From NCBI GenBank assembly GCA_002699025.1, contig PABA01000050.1, positions 124,001 to 188,000 on the forward strand: a stretch of DNA of 64,000 bases, written 5' to 3'. The stretch is from Sandaracinus sp. (GTDB lineage Bacteria > Myxococcota_A > Polyangia > Polyangiales > Houyiibacteriaceae). Position numbers and translations under genes: made by a program. Of the stretch, positions 19,591-27,313 are shown piece by piece. Under the pieces are notes generated by a model. It made no database searches, was not told the DNA's origin, and saw nothing but the letters and a program-made list of their open reading frames with translations. The stretch's first letter is position 1. Every line of letters begins with the position of its first letter.

Positions 19591-20466
19591 TCAGGCCGGC
19601 GGAGTCTCGGTGGGCGGCGCCTGGGAGATGCGCCGGAGTCGCCCCAGCCGGTCGGCGTCGGGCGGCGGCCGGAGCGAGGCCCGCTCCCGCTCCGCCCAGT
19701 GGCTGAACTCGTCGACGAAGGTCGCCGCCTCCGGGATCGCCTCGAAGTCGAGCTCCTCGAGCCGGGCGAGGAAGTCCGCGCTCGGGAATACGGCCTGGTC
19801 GCGGTGCACGTTCAGCGCCCAGTGCACCCAGGACGCACCACGCTGGAGCGCCGCCAGACGGAGCGCGAAGCCTGTGATCGTCGAGACCTGCTCGGGCGCC
19901 AGGCGCTCGCCGGCGGACATGCGCTCGTCGACCTCCTTGGCCGCGCGCCGCATCACCCGCTCGGCCTCGACCGCCCGCCCCGTGCTCAGGGCCCGCTCGA
20001 TGACCTCGCCGAGGAGCTGGAAGGTCCAGTTCCGCCGCGGCTCGACCACCAGCCCGGAGATGGTGTCGTCGTCGCGCCGGGGCGCCCCGCAGTGCGGGCA
20101 CTGTGGAGACTGCTCCGGGAAGGGCGTGCCGCAGGCCTGGCAGACGGTCATGAAGCCGGTCGTTCGCGCGTCCCGCTTTCGCCGGCGCGCGACGTAGAAG
20201 ACGAGCTCCTGCGTCCCGAGGCGGATCCGATCTCCATCCTGCAGCGCGCGCTCGCCATCGACCCGCTCACCGTTCACGAGCACGCCGTTCCGGCTCCCGA
20301 GGTCGCGTACGACCGGCCCGTCGTCCGTCAGCACGATCTTCGCGTGCCGCCGCGAGACGAGCGGGTCCTCGATGGTGATGTGGCAGTCCGGGCTCCGGCC
20401 GAGGTCCACCTCGGGACCCCGCAGGTCGAACTCCTGAAGGAGGAATTTGAGCCGGTAGCGCGCCAC
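19591..20466 (-). CDS. FHA-domain protein with zinc ribbon (paralogue)
   Basis: A 291-residue protein of the same architecture as the 18516 gene. It has an FHA domain (about 1-90, with GRSPDCHI, SRRHAK, LGSRNGVLVNG), a four-Cys ribbon (CQACGTPFPEQSPQCPHCG, about 109-127) and a helical C-terminal half. Both begin MAR-x-R and share the sequence around the FHA core, so they look like an old tail-to-tail duplication. The GTG start has TAGACT 8 nt upstream. It is probably a phosphopeptide-binding regulator; no partner is evident next door. Confidence 0.85.
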   Translation of the reverse strand: MARYRLKFLLQEFDLRGPEVDLGRSPDCHITIEDPLVSRRHAKIVLTDDGPVVRDLGSRNGVLVNGERVDGERALQDGDRIRLGTQELVFYVARRRKRDARTTGFMTVCQACGTPFPEQSPQCPHCGAPRRDDDTISGLVVEPRRNWTFQLLGEVIERALSTGRAVEAERVMRRAAKEVDERMSAGERLAPEQVSTITGFALRLAALQRGASWVHWALNVHRDQAVFPSADFLARLEELDFEAIPEAATFVDEFSHWAERERASLRPPPDADRLGRLRRISQAPPTETPPA

Positions 20467-20474
20467 GCAGGCTC

Positions 20475-20480
20475 AGTCTA
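20475..20480 (-). promoter_or_regulatory. Putative -10 box of the second FHA gene
   Basis: On the minus strand TAGACT ends 8 nt before the GTG start, so the transcript is probably leaderless. Confidence 0.35.
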
Positions 20481-20566
20481 CCTCGGATTCCCCCCGAGCG
20501 GGGACACGAGGTGCCACTTGGGCCGCTGCGCCACGCGGGCCGCGCGGCGCGCTCCACGAACGCGAA

Positions 20567-20597
20567 ACGGGCCACGGCGAAGCCCGCCGTGACCCGT
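20567..20597 (-). terminator. Hairpin terminator of the 20653-21546 gene
   Basis: A 12-bp stem with one mismatch (arms 20567-20578 and 20586-20597, loop of 7), 56 nt beyond the stop. On the minus strand it is followed by TTTCGCG. Confidence 0.55.
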
Positions 20598-20652
20598 CCG
20601 AGGCCAGCGCTCCGGCGCGCGCTTCACGCACGCCGAAGCTCCGGGAGCGCCG

Positions 20653-21546
20653 TCACTCGTCGTCGTCGGGCGCGTCCTGCCGGCGGCGGATGTTGCCCGT
20701 GATGCGGTCGACGATGTCCGGGTTCGCGTCCGAGTTCGCGGCCTCGTCCCCGTCACCCGTCACGGCGTCGACGAGCGCGTGACTCCGGCGACCGCGACGG
20801 CGCCGGTTCGTGCGCAGCTGGTCCAGACGAGAGAGCGTGCGCTTGTCCTCGAAGACCAGGCTGTAGAACCCGTAGAAGGTCGTGTTGTCCATGGCGCGGA
20901 CGCGCGTCGTCTCGTCCTGCCACTCCATCCACTGCCGCTCGTCGGCGCCCTCGTCGGGCGCGCCCGTCGTCATGAGCCCTTCGCCGAAGCGACCCTGGAG
21001 CGCCTGCGTGAACTGCTCGAAGTCCGCCCCCTGGAAGACCGAAGCGTCGAAGGCGTGGAACCACTTCCAGAGGCGCCCCTGGATGAAGAAGTAGTAGTCG
21101 TCGCCGTTCTCGCCGCGCACGCGGAGCATCGCCTCGCGGTTGCCGTGCGTGAACTCGTCACGGAGGAAGCCCGAGTCGTAGCCGGTGGTCTGGCCGTTGA
21201 ACTCGATGAAGCTCTCGCGCATGCGCCGGAGGATCTGGTCGCGCTGGTGGCGGAGCCGGTCCTCGGTCATGGCGTCACGCGCCTTGTTGATCCGCGGCTG
21301 GAACTCCGAGCGGATCTTCCGGCGGTGGTGCTCCATGAGCTTGTCCGGGCTCCAGCCCCACTCGATGCCCTGCAGCGCCGGACCGATCGCGTCGGACATG
21401 GGCGCGCGCTGGGGCTGCTGGGCCTGCCGTCGCCCTCGCCGACCGCGCCGCTGCGCGTCCGCATCCGCCGCCAAGCTGGCGACGACCCCGACGGCCAGCG
21501 CCGACGTCATCACCCCGGCGAGCACTCGCGAAAGCCGACTCCTCAT
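20653..21546 (-). CDS. Secreted protein of unknown function
   Basis: A 297-residue protein. The ATG at 21546 is preceded by GGAGGAG, a strong ribosome site, and begins a signal peptide that ends in ADADAQ (about residues 1-31). A basic Arg/Gln-rich stretch follows (RRGRRGRRQAQQPQR). The middle (about 60-200) is a soluble region rich in aromatic residues (DDYYFFIQGRLWKWFHAF), and the C-terminus is charged and acidic. I do not recognise the family. The frame could start 17 codons earlier, but that would spoil the signal peptide. Confidence 0.65.
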   Translation of the reverse strand: MRSRLSRVLAGVMTSALAVGVVASLAADADAQRRGRRGRRQAQQPQRAPMSDAIGPALQGIEWGWSPDKLMEHHRRKIRSEFQPRINKARDAMTEDRLRHQRDQILRRMRESFIEFNGQTTGYDSGFLRDEFTHGNREAMLRVRGENGDDYYFFIQGRLWKWFHAFDASVFQGADFEQFTQALQGRFGEGLMTTGAPDEGADERQWMEWQDETTRVRAMDNTTFYGFYSLVFEDKRTLSRLDQLRTNRRRRGRRSHALVDAVTGDGDEAANSDANPDIVDRITGNIRRRQDAPDDDE

Positions 21547-21907
21547 GACTCCTCCAGACCGTTCTCCGCGGGGGCCCCGCGGTTGTGCCCGAGCCACCCC
21601 GGGCCACTCATCGGGCTACCTTCATCGAGCAACCAACCATCCAGCAACCCAGCATCCAGCATCCAATCCAGTGTGCCGCACCCCATGGGACGCTGCAGCG
21701 CGCGAGATCCTTGGCGTTTCGGCCCTGAATCGAGCGGCCGCGAAGATAGCACCCGCCTCACCACGCTCACAACGCCGCCGTCGAGGGCGACCCGTGCAGC
21801 CTTCGACGGGCGCAGGGAGCGAAAGATTCAGCGCCAAAGACTCCGCGCAGACGAGCGCGCGGGGGCATCGGCGCAGAGGAGGGCGGCGGCCGTGCCGGCG
21901 ACCCGGC
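21547..21907. other. Intergenic region with relatively low GC
   Basis: No gene is supported in these 361 bases. Near the left end a perfect palindrome (CCGCGGGG, G, CCCCGCGG at 21566-21582) lies in the leader of the 20653-21546 gene, just upstream of its ribosome site, and could pair in the mRNA. Around 21630-21680 is a short tract of CATCCAGCA-like repeats with clearly lower GC than its surroundings. Confidence 0.5.
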
Positions 21908-22756
21908 TCAGTGGGCCGCCGGAGGCGCGACCGGATCCTCGCCGCCCGAGTCCGGCGCCGGCCCCACCATGTCGAGGTAGAGGAGCGTGCCCCCCGCCAC
22001 CGCGGCCGGCATGAAGAGCAGGTTCACGAAGGGAATGAAGAGGAAGAGCCAGACGCCCGTGCCGAAGCCGAAGAGCGTCATGAAGTTCGCCCGCGCGTGC
22101 GCGAAGCGCTCACCCACCTTCCAGCCGCGCCGCTCGGCCGGCCAGTCGATGTAGTCGAGGCCCCAGTACCAGGCCGTGAAGACGAAGGCGAAGATGCTGT
22201 AGAGCACCGAGCCGAAGCCGGGCACGGCGCACTGCAAGATCATCAGCGGCACCATCACCGCCAGGTAGAGCACCAGCTTCAGCAGCTCGAGCACGATGGT
22301 CCGGCCGATGTCTCGGGCGAAGACGCGCAGGCCCCCGGGGCTCTCCGCGCGCCCGGTCGCGAGCCGCTCCACGGCCTCGCTCAGCGCCCCGTTGAAGGGC
22401 GCCGCGATCACGCTCGTCAGGAAGAGGAGCACGATGATCGAGGCCACCCACATGAAGAGGGAGAGGAGCACCTCGACGAAGGAGTGGAAGAAGCGCGCCA
22501 CGCCGTCGAAGAAGCCGTCCCCCTCGGGCTCGGCCCACCACTCGGAGATGATCTCGTCGGCGAAGCTCCAGCTCGCCCAGCTGCCGAGGCAGAACACCAG
22601 CAGCGTGATGAGGATCGGGAAGATCCAGATCTTCACGAGGCCCGGGTGCTTGGCGAAGACGAAGCTCACCCCCTTGAAGGGATAGGTGAGCCCGTTCCAG
22701 TAGCCGACCGGGGCGCGGGTCACGGCGCCGGCGGCGCGCTTGAGGGTGCTCGACAT
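21908..22756 (-). CDS. EI24/CysZ-like integral membrane protein
   Basis: A 282-residue membrane protein with an N-terminal GLTYPFKGVSFVFAKHPGL region and about four hydrophobic segments (near 45-65, 90-125, 150-185 and 235-260). This pattern and the FNGALSEAVERL segment match the EI24 domain family, which includes the sulfate permease CysZ. The transported substrate is not evident, and no cysteine genes are nearby. On the minus strand TAGGAC lies 9 nt before the ATG. It is probably a single-gene unit. Confidence 0.75.
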   Translation of the reverse strand: MSSTLKRAAGAVTRAPVGYWNGLTYPFKGVSFVFAKHPGLVKIWIFPILITLLVFCLGSWASWSFADEIISEWWAEPEGDGFFDGVARFFHSFVEVLLSLFMWVASIIVLLFLTSVIAAPFNGALSEAVERLATGRAESPGGLRVFARDIGRTIVLELLKLVLYLAVMVPLMILQCAVPGFGSVLYSIFAFVFTAWYWGLDYIDWPAERRGWKVGERFAHARANFMTLFGFGTGVWLFLFIPFVNLLFMPAAVAGGTLLYLDMVGPAPDSGGEDPVAPPAAH

Positions 22757-22877
22757 GTCTCGAGGGTCCTACGGGCGAGGCGCCCGTTTCCTTTCGTCCG
22801 TGCGGGGCGGGCCCGGCGAGTGTTCTCGCATCGACCGCCGCATCGCAAGGCGCGGGGGTCGACGTGGGGCGGGCCCC

Positions 22878-22916
22878 ATGCTCAGCCGCCATGCTCAGCC
22901 GCCATGCTCAGCCGCC
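22878..22916. repeat. Three 13-bp tandem repeats next to the MCE gene stop
   Basis: ATGCTCAGCCGCC is repeated exactly three times (22878-22890, 22891-22903, 22904-22916). The array begins 3 nt beyond the stop of the minus-strand MCE gene. Read on that strand each unit contains GGCTGA, the same bases as the end of the gene, as if the stop-codon region had been multiplied. Confidence 0.8.
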
Positions 22917-22919
22917 GCG

Positions 22920-24401
22920 TCAGCCACCGCTCAGGGCGCCGCCGAGGAAGGGCAAGAGCGAGCGCAGGTCCTGGTCGTTGAACCGGATCTGGAGACCCAT
23001 GAAGAAGTCCGCGCTGTCGTTCAGCGCGTCGTCCACGCCGGCGACCACCCAGAGGCGGTTCACGATCTCGAAGGCGAGCCGCGCGCGGAGCCGCGGGAAG
23101 GTCTGCACGCCGATGGCGAAGATGTCCGTGTTCAGCTCGAGCCGGTCGTCGAAGACGTGCAGGTCGAGGCCGAGGCCGCCCGTCGACTCCATGATGCCGA
23201 AGCGGAAGGTCGCGAAGGAGATCCGCTTGGCGAGCTGGATCGTGAAGCGGAGCGCGTCCGAGCGCGTGACGCGCGTCTCCTGGTACTCGCGGGGCTCGTC
23301 GGGGAGCGGCGGGCTCCGGCGCACGGTGGTCTGCGTCGTGCTGATGGAGCCGCGCGGATCGTCGACGAGCTGGATGAGGAAGTAGCGGCCCTCGCGCGGG
23401 GCGAGGCGCAGCGAGAAGTACGTCTTGAAGGTGTTCGCGAGGAAATTGTACTCGCTCCGGAGCTCGACGATGGTCTGCAGCCGGGCGAGCCCACCGACGA
23501 GGTTGTTCACCCCCTCGATGGCCCCCTCGGCCTCCTCGATCAGCGTGTCGTCGCTGGTCAGCCGCCCGATGGTCCCCTCCCCGCGCGCCGTCCGATCGGT
23601 CACGACGCGCGCGTCCGCGAGCACCCCCTCGAGCTGCTCGGAGGCCCGCCGGATCGACGCCACCGTGTCGTCGACCTCCCCCACGGTGCGGTCGATGTCG
23701 GGCCGCCGCTCGTGGATGACGCCCCGCAGGTCGGACGTGATCTGCTCGATGTTCTCGAGCGCGGCCACGAGGCGCGGGCCGCCCTGGTCCGTCGTCGTCT
23801 CGATGTTCTCGAGGGTGCGCCCGACGACCTGCTCGTTCGCCTGGATCGTGCGGTTCACCCCCTCGAGGGCCTCGCTGAGATTCAGCAGCGCGGCCTCCAT
23901 GCGGTCGCCGGCCTCGTCCGTGCCGAAGCTCCGCTCGAGCTGGGCCGTGACCGCGCTCACGTTCTCGGCGATCTCGTTGACCGTGTGGAGCACGTCGTCC
24001 GTGCCCACGGACTCGGAGGCCACCCGGAGCCGATCGCCGTCCTCCATGAGCGGCTCGCGGGTCGAGCCGGGGGTGATGGCGAGGATCTGCTCGCCGAGGA
24101 GCGAGACGGCGCGCATGGCCACCGTCGCGTCCTCGTGCAGCTCGACGTCGGCGTTGATCACGATGTCGACGCGGGCCTTGGCCCCCTCGAGGCCGATACG
24201 ATCGATGTATCCGACCGGGATGCCGGCGATCACGACGCGGGACTTCTCGATGAGCCCCTGGGCGTCGTCGAAGAGCGCGTAGACGCGGTAGCCCTCCCCG
24301 GCCTGCGACTGCTCGTCCACGTAGCGGAAGATGGCGATCAGCGCGCCGACGCCGAGGAGCACCATCAGCCCGACCCGGGCTGCCTTCCACGTCTCCCGCA
24401 T
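22920..24401 (-). CDS. MCE/MlaD-family protein with a barrel-like C-terminal domain
   Basis: A 493-residue protein. One N-terminal membrane helix (about 8-27) is followed by an MCE domain (about 37-115, with VVIAGIPVGYIDRIGLEG), which in MlaD binds phospholipids. A long helical, Glu/Asp-rich region (about 120-320) follows. The last 170 residues are strand-rich and end each strand with aromatic or small residues (FGIMESTGGLGLDLHVFDDR), like an outer-membrane barrel or lipid-channel domain. The protein may bridge inner and outer membranes for lipid transport. No MlaE or MlaF gene is adjacent. The start at 24401 has TATAGT 7 nt upstream. Confidence 0.8.
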   Translation of the reverse strand: MRETWKAARVGLMVLLGVGALIAIFRYVDEQSQAGEGYRVYALFDDAQGLIEKSRVVIAGIPVGYIDRIGLEGAKARVDIVINADVELHEDATVAMRAVSLLGEQILAITPGSTREPLMEDGDRLRVASESVGTDDVLHTVNEIAENVSAVTAQLERSFGTDEAGDRMEAALLNLSEALEGVNRTIQANEQVVGRTLENIETTTDQGGPRLVAALENIEQITSDLRGVIHERRPDIDRTVGEVDDTVASIRRASEQLEGVLADARVVTDRTARGEGTIGRLTSDDTLIEEAEGAIEGVNNLVGGLARLQTIVELRSEYNFLANTFKTYFSLRLAPREGRYFLIQLVDDPRGSISTTQTTVRRSPPLPDEPREYQETRVTRSDALRFTIQLAKRISFATFRFGIMESTGGLGLDLHVFDDRLELNTDIFAIGVQTFPRLRARLAFEIVNRLWVVAGVDDALNDSADFFMGLQIRFNDQDLRSLLPFLGGALSGG

Positions 24402-24408
24402 CGGCCGC

Positions 24409-24414
24409 ACTATA
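24409..24414 (-). promoter_or_regulatory. Putative -10 box of the MCE gene
   Basis: Minus-strand TATAGT (5 of 6 consensus bases) ends exactly 7 nt before the ATG. No Shine-Dalgarno sequence is present and the -35 region is weak. Confidence 0.5.
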
Positions 24415-24499
24415 GACGCAAGGGCGCGGCGAACGCATCCGCCGACGACACGCCTGGTGGAGCCCCGCCCGGAAAGCCCGGGCGCGCCCCGCGGACGCG

Positions 24500-24529
24500 T
24501 TGACCCTCGCCACCGGCCTTTGGCAATCT
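24500..24529 (+). promoter_or_regulatory. Putative promoter of the 24537 lipoprotein gene
   Basis: TTGACC (24500-24505), an 18-bp spacer and CAATCT (24524-24529), with 7 nt to the GTG start. A leaderless transcript is expected. Confidence 0.45.
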
Positions 24530-24536
24530 CCCCGCT

Positions 24537-25013
24537 GTGAGGCGCGTTCTCATGGCTTTCGGCCTCGCGGTGACGGTGCTCGGAGCGAGCTCGCTCGCCG
24601 CGTGCGGCACCGAGCCTCTCGGGGACAACCCCGTTCCCCCGGACCCCTCGATCGACGAGGACTTCTTCTTCTGTCGCATCCAGCCGGAGATCATCGCCAC
24701 GCACAACTGCGCCTCCGGCGGCGCCGGCGAGGGGGGCAGCTGCCACACGGCCCGCTCGGCGCTCCGGCTCGACCCGGCCGGGGAGTCCGACCCGCCCCCG
24801 GCCTGCGACGAGGAGGGCGTCCTGCTCGAGGCGCCGCCCGAGTCCTACGAGAACAACCTGGAGAGCGTGCGCTTCACCATCCGGGCCGAGCCCCTGAGCA
24901 GCCCCTTCTACCAGCGCCCGGTGGGCATCGCCTCGCACCCGCGGGTGATCTTCGAGCCCTCCTCGACGGAGGCCGACCTCATCGTCGAGTGGCTCACCCG
25001 GGGTGCACCGTGA
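24537..25013 (+). CDS. Lipoprotein with a CxnCH-like motif, unknown function
   Basis: A 158-residue protein with a signal sequence ending in the lipobox SLAAC (Cys at about residue 23). The mature part has several Cys residues, including NCASGGAGEGGSCHTARSAL, which resembles the spaced C...CH pattern of extracellular haem-like proteins of Myxococcota and Planctomycetes. A single such motif with wide spacing is not proof of haem binding. The C-terminus lies in a 15-bp tandem array, and its TGA overlaps the ATG of the next gene (TGATG). It heads a run of four envelope genes: lipoprotein, SH3/barrel protein, DUF4266 and DUF3570. Confidence 0.65.
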   Translation: MRRVLMAFGLAVTVLGASSLAACGTEPLGDNPVPPDPSIDEDFFFCRIQPEIIATHNCASGGAGEGGSCHTARSALRLDPAGESDPPPACDEEGVLLEAPPESYENNLESVRFTIRAEPLSSPFYQRPVGIASHPRVIFEPSSTEADLIVEWLTRGAP

Positions 25014-25074
25014 TGGGGTGCACCGTGACGGGGAGCACCGTGATGGGGAGCACCGTGATGGGGAGCACCGTGAC
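25000..25074 (+). repeat. Five 15-bp repeats, each a stop/RBS/start module
   Basis: Five units (GGGGTGCACCGTGA-T/C twice, then GGGGAGCACCGTGA-T/C three times) tile 25000-25074. The period is a multiple of three. The upstream gene therefore meets an in-frame TGA in every unit (25011, 25026, 25041, 25056, 25071). The downstream gene has in-frame GTG codons and ATG codons at 25013, 25043 and 25058. GGGGAG lies 7 nt before the ATGs at 25043 and 25058. Confidence 0.85.
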
Positions 25075-25831
25075 GGGGCGCCTCGTTCCGCCGCTGGCCC
25101 TCGCGCTCACTCTCCTCGGCCTCGGCGCTCCGGCGCCCGCCGCCGCCGACGACGAGGTCGAGGTCTACGCCCGCGTGGTGGTCGACTCGACGCCCCTCCG
25201 CAGCGGGCCCGGCAGCCACTACCGGCGCGTCGGCGTGGCCCTGCGGGGCGACACCTTCGAGGTCCGACGCCGCTCCACCTCCGGCTACTGGTTCCAGATC
25301 GAGCGCCCGGACGGCACGCTCGCCTGGGTCCTCGGCGACGCGGTCTACAACCACGAGGTCGGCGAGGTCGACGTCGGCGGCTCGAGCATCTTCGCGCCCC
25401 CGCCGTTGATGGACTCCATCGTCGAGATCGCCGCCGACTTCGGCGCGCTCGGGGGCGGCGGCTTCATGGCCGTGCGGCCGACCTTCCTGCTCGCGCCCCA
25501 GCTCGGCCTCGAGATCACCGGCGCGGCCTCGGTCTCGCGGGCGGGCCGGCTCTACCTCGCGGGCGTGGGCGGCGTGGTGAACGTCTTCCCGCGCTCGCCC
25601 GTGGTCCCCTTCATCGTGGTCGGCGGCGGCGCCGCCATCAGCGACGCGAACGCCGACACCTTCCTGCTCGAGTCCGGCGCGACGGGCATGGTCTACGGCG
25701 GCGGCGGGCTGCGCTTCGGCTTCAAGCAGCGCATCACGCTGCGCATCGAGGCCCGCGCCTACGCCTTCTTCGAGCCCGGGCGCTACAGCGCCCAGGAGGA
25801 ATTCAGTGGTGGTCTCTCGGTCTTCTTCTGA
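25013..25831 (+). CDS. SH3b-domain protein with outer-membrane barrel-like C-terminus
   Basis: A protein of up to 272 residues. Possible starts are ATG 25013 (TGATG overlap), 25043 and 25058, the last two with GGGGAG at good spacing. The shortest gives the best signal peptide (MGSTVTGRLVPPLALALTLL). A bacterial SH3 domain follows (VVVDSTPLRSGPGSHYRRVG), of the kind that binds peptidoglycan. The last 130 residues are Gly-rich strands ending in phenylalanine (SGGLSVFF), typical of a small outer-membrane barrel. It may tie the outer membrane to the cell wall, which is inference. Confidence 0.7.
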   Translation: MGCTVTGSTVMGSTVMGSTVTGRLVPPLALALTLLGLGAPAPAAADDEVEVYARVVVDSTPLRSGPGSHYRRVGVALRGDTFEVRRRSTSGYWFQIERPDGTLAWVLGDAVYNHEVGEVDVGGSSIFAPPPLMDSIVEIAADFGALGGGGFMAVRPTFLLAPQLGLEITGAASVSRAGRLYLAGVGGVVNVFPRSPVVPFIVVGGGAAISDANADTFLLESGATGMVYGGGGLRFGFKQRITLRIEARAYAFFEPGRYSAQEEFSGGLSVFF

Positions 25832-26075
25832 CGCCGGTGACCGGGCGCGGCCGACGGGGCTCGGGCATGCGCTCCGGGGCCTGCTCGTCCTGGCGCTCCT
25901 CGGGGCCTCGGCCTGCGTGACCGTGCGCCCGGACGAGAAGGAGTTCCTCGCGCAGCCCGCGATGACCTTCGGCAGCGAGGCCGAGGTGGGCGCGCAGGAG
26001 GACCACGTGCTGACCAACCGCGAGGGCTCGGCCGGCGCGGGCGGCTTCAGCGGGGGCGGCTGCGGGTGCAACTGA
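25806..26075 (+). CDS. DUF4266-family small lipoprotein
   Basis: An 89-residue protein. A hydrophobic stretch ends in the lipobox LGASAC (Cys at about residue 37). The mature part has the DUF4266 layout: VRPDEKEFLAQPAMTF, a central His, NREGSAGAGG, and the invariant C-terminal GGGCGCN. The GTG start at 25806 overlaps the end of the SH3 gene by 26 bases; a GTG at 25809 is also possible. Its stop overlaps the DUF3570 start. DUF4266 and DUF3570 genes are commonly adjacent. The function is unknown; the terminal CGC could hold a metal or lipid. Confidence 0.85.
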   Translation: MVVSRSSSDAGDRARPTGLGHALRGLLVLALLGASACVTVRPDEKEFLAQPAMTFGSEAEVGAQEDHVLTNREGSAGAGGFSGGGCGCN

Positions 26076-27313
26076 GCGGGCCCGAGCGGAGAGAGCGGCG
26101 GAGCACGGTCGTGCGCGGCTGGGGCGGCGCCTGCGTCGCGCTCGCCCTCCTCGCCGTCGCCGGGCCGGCCCGGGCCCAGGTCGACGTCTCGACGACGACC
26201 ACCTACTACCGCGAGTCCGGCGGGGGCCTGAAGCACCAGGCCGTCACCCCGAACCTGCGCATCCGGGGCACGGTCCAGGACGTCGTGACGGTCTCCGCGG
26301 GCTGGGAGGCGGACATCGTGAGCGGGGCGAGCGTGGCCGTCGTGGACGCGCCCTCGGGCGAGGTCGACGCGATCACCAGCGCCACGCAGTGGGACGACAT
26401 GCGCAACACGGTGACCGGCGGGGTCGGCGTGCGCAGCGACTTCGCGAGCCTCTCGGCGAGCTACACCTACGGCACGGAGAGCGACTACCGGAGCCACGCC
26501 TTCACGCTCACGGGCCGGGCCGAGCTCTTCGAGCGGAACACCACCGTCGAGCTGAGCTACGGGCGGGGCTTCGACCAGGTCTGCAACCTGCTCCAGCCGC
26601 GCGCCCAGGAGGCCGTCGATCGGCAGCGCATGCCCGGCTCGGACGGCTGCTTCGGCGGCGAGGATCGGGAGACCCTCGATCTCGACATCCACACGCTGCA
26701 GGCCGGCTGGACGCAGGCCTGGGCGCCGATCTTCGCGACGCAGCTGACGGTCACGGGCCAGGTGCTGAACGGCTACCAGGGCAACCCCTACCGCTCGGTC
26801 TGGCTCGGGCGCGCCGCCGCGCAGGAGCACCACCCGGAGAACCGGGTGCGCTACGCGGCGGGGCTCGGCATGCGCCTCTGGCTCCAGCCGCTCCGGGGGG
26901 CGCTCCAGCTCTTCGGGCGCGTCTACCGGGACACCTGGGACATCCTCAGCGCCACGGCGGAGCTCGCCTGGGAGCAGCGCCTCGCCGAGGGGCTGACGGT
27001 GCGCGTGCGGGGCCGCTACTACAACCAGACCGGGGCCCACTTCTTCAGCGACGACTACGCCCGTGAGCCACGCGGGCAGTACTTCACGGGCGACCGCGAG
27101 CTCTCGCCCATGTCGAGCTGGCTCGTCGGGGGGCACATCGCCTACGACATCCCGCCGGACGACGAGGGCGAGGTCGGCATCTTCACGGCGTTCCGGCTCG
27201 TCGCGAAGTTCGACTGGCTGAAGTACGACTTCCGCGACTTCCGCTACGGGCGCGTGGCCGTGCCGAACGACTGGGGCCTGGCGGCGACCCTCTCCCTCCA
27301 GGCGCAGTTCTGA
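26066..27313 (+). CDS. DUF3570-family outer-membrane-like protein
   Basis: A 415-residue protein of the DUF3570 family, predicted to be a secreted or outer-membrane barrel. The signal peptide ends in GPARAQ. The mature protein is full of alternating strands with aromatic ends (TTTYYRESGGG, SYTYGTESDY) and finishes with ATLSLQAQF, a typical C-terminal Phe barrel signature. The GTG at 26066 overlaps the DUF4266 stop; a GTG at 26111 would give a shorter signal peptide. The partners seen elsewhere for this family (ApbE, thioredoxin) are not adjacent here. A 14-bp tandem array begins 1 nt after the stop. Confidence 0.85.
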   Translation: MQLSGPERRERRSTVVRGWGGACVALALLAVAGPARAQVDVSTTTTYYRESGGGLKHQAVTPNLRIRGTVQDVVTVSAGWEADIVSGASVAVVDAPSGEVDAITSATQWDDMRNTVTGGVGVRSDFASLSASYTYGTESDYRSHAFTLTGRAELFERNTTVELSYGRGFDQVCNLLQPRAQEAVDRQRMPGSDGCFGGEDRETLDLDIHTLQAGWTQAWAPIFATQLTVTGQVLNGYQGNPYRSVWLGRAAAQEHHPENRVRYAAGLGMRLWLQPLRGALQLFGRVYRDTWDILSATAELAWEQRLAEGLTVRVRGRYYNQTGAHFFSDDYAREPRGQYFTGDRELSPMSSWLVGGHIAYDIPPDDEGEVGIFTAFRLVAKFDWLKYDFRDFRYGRVAVPNDWGLAATLSLQAQF

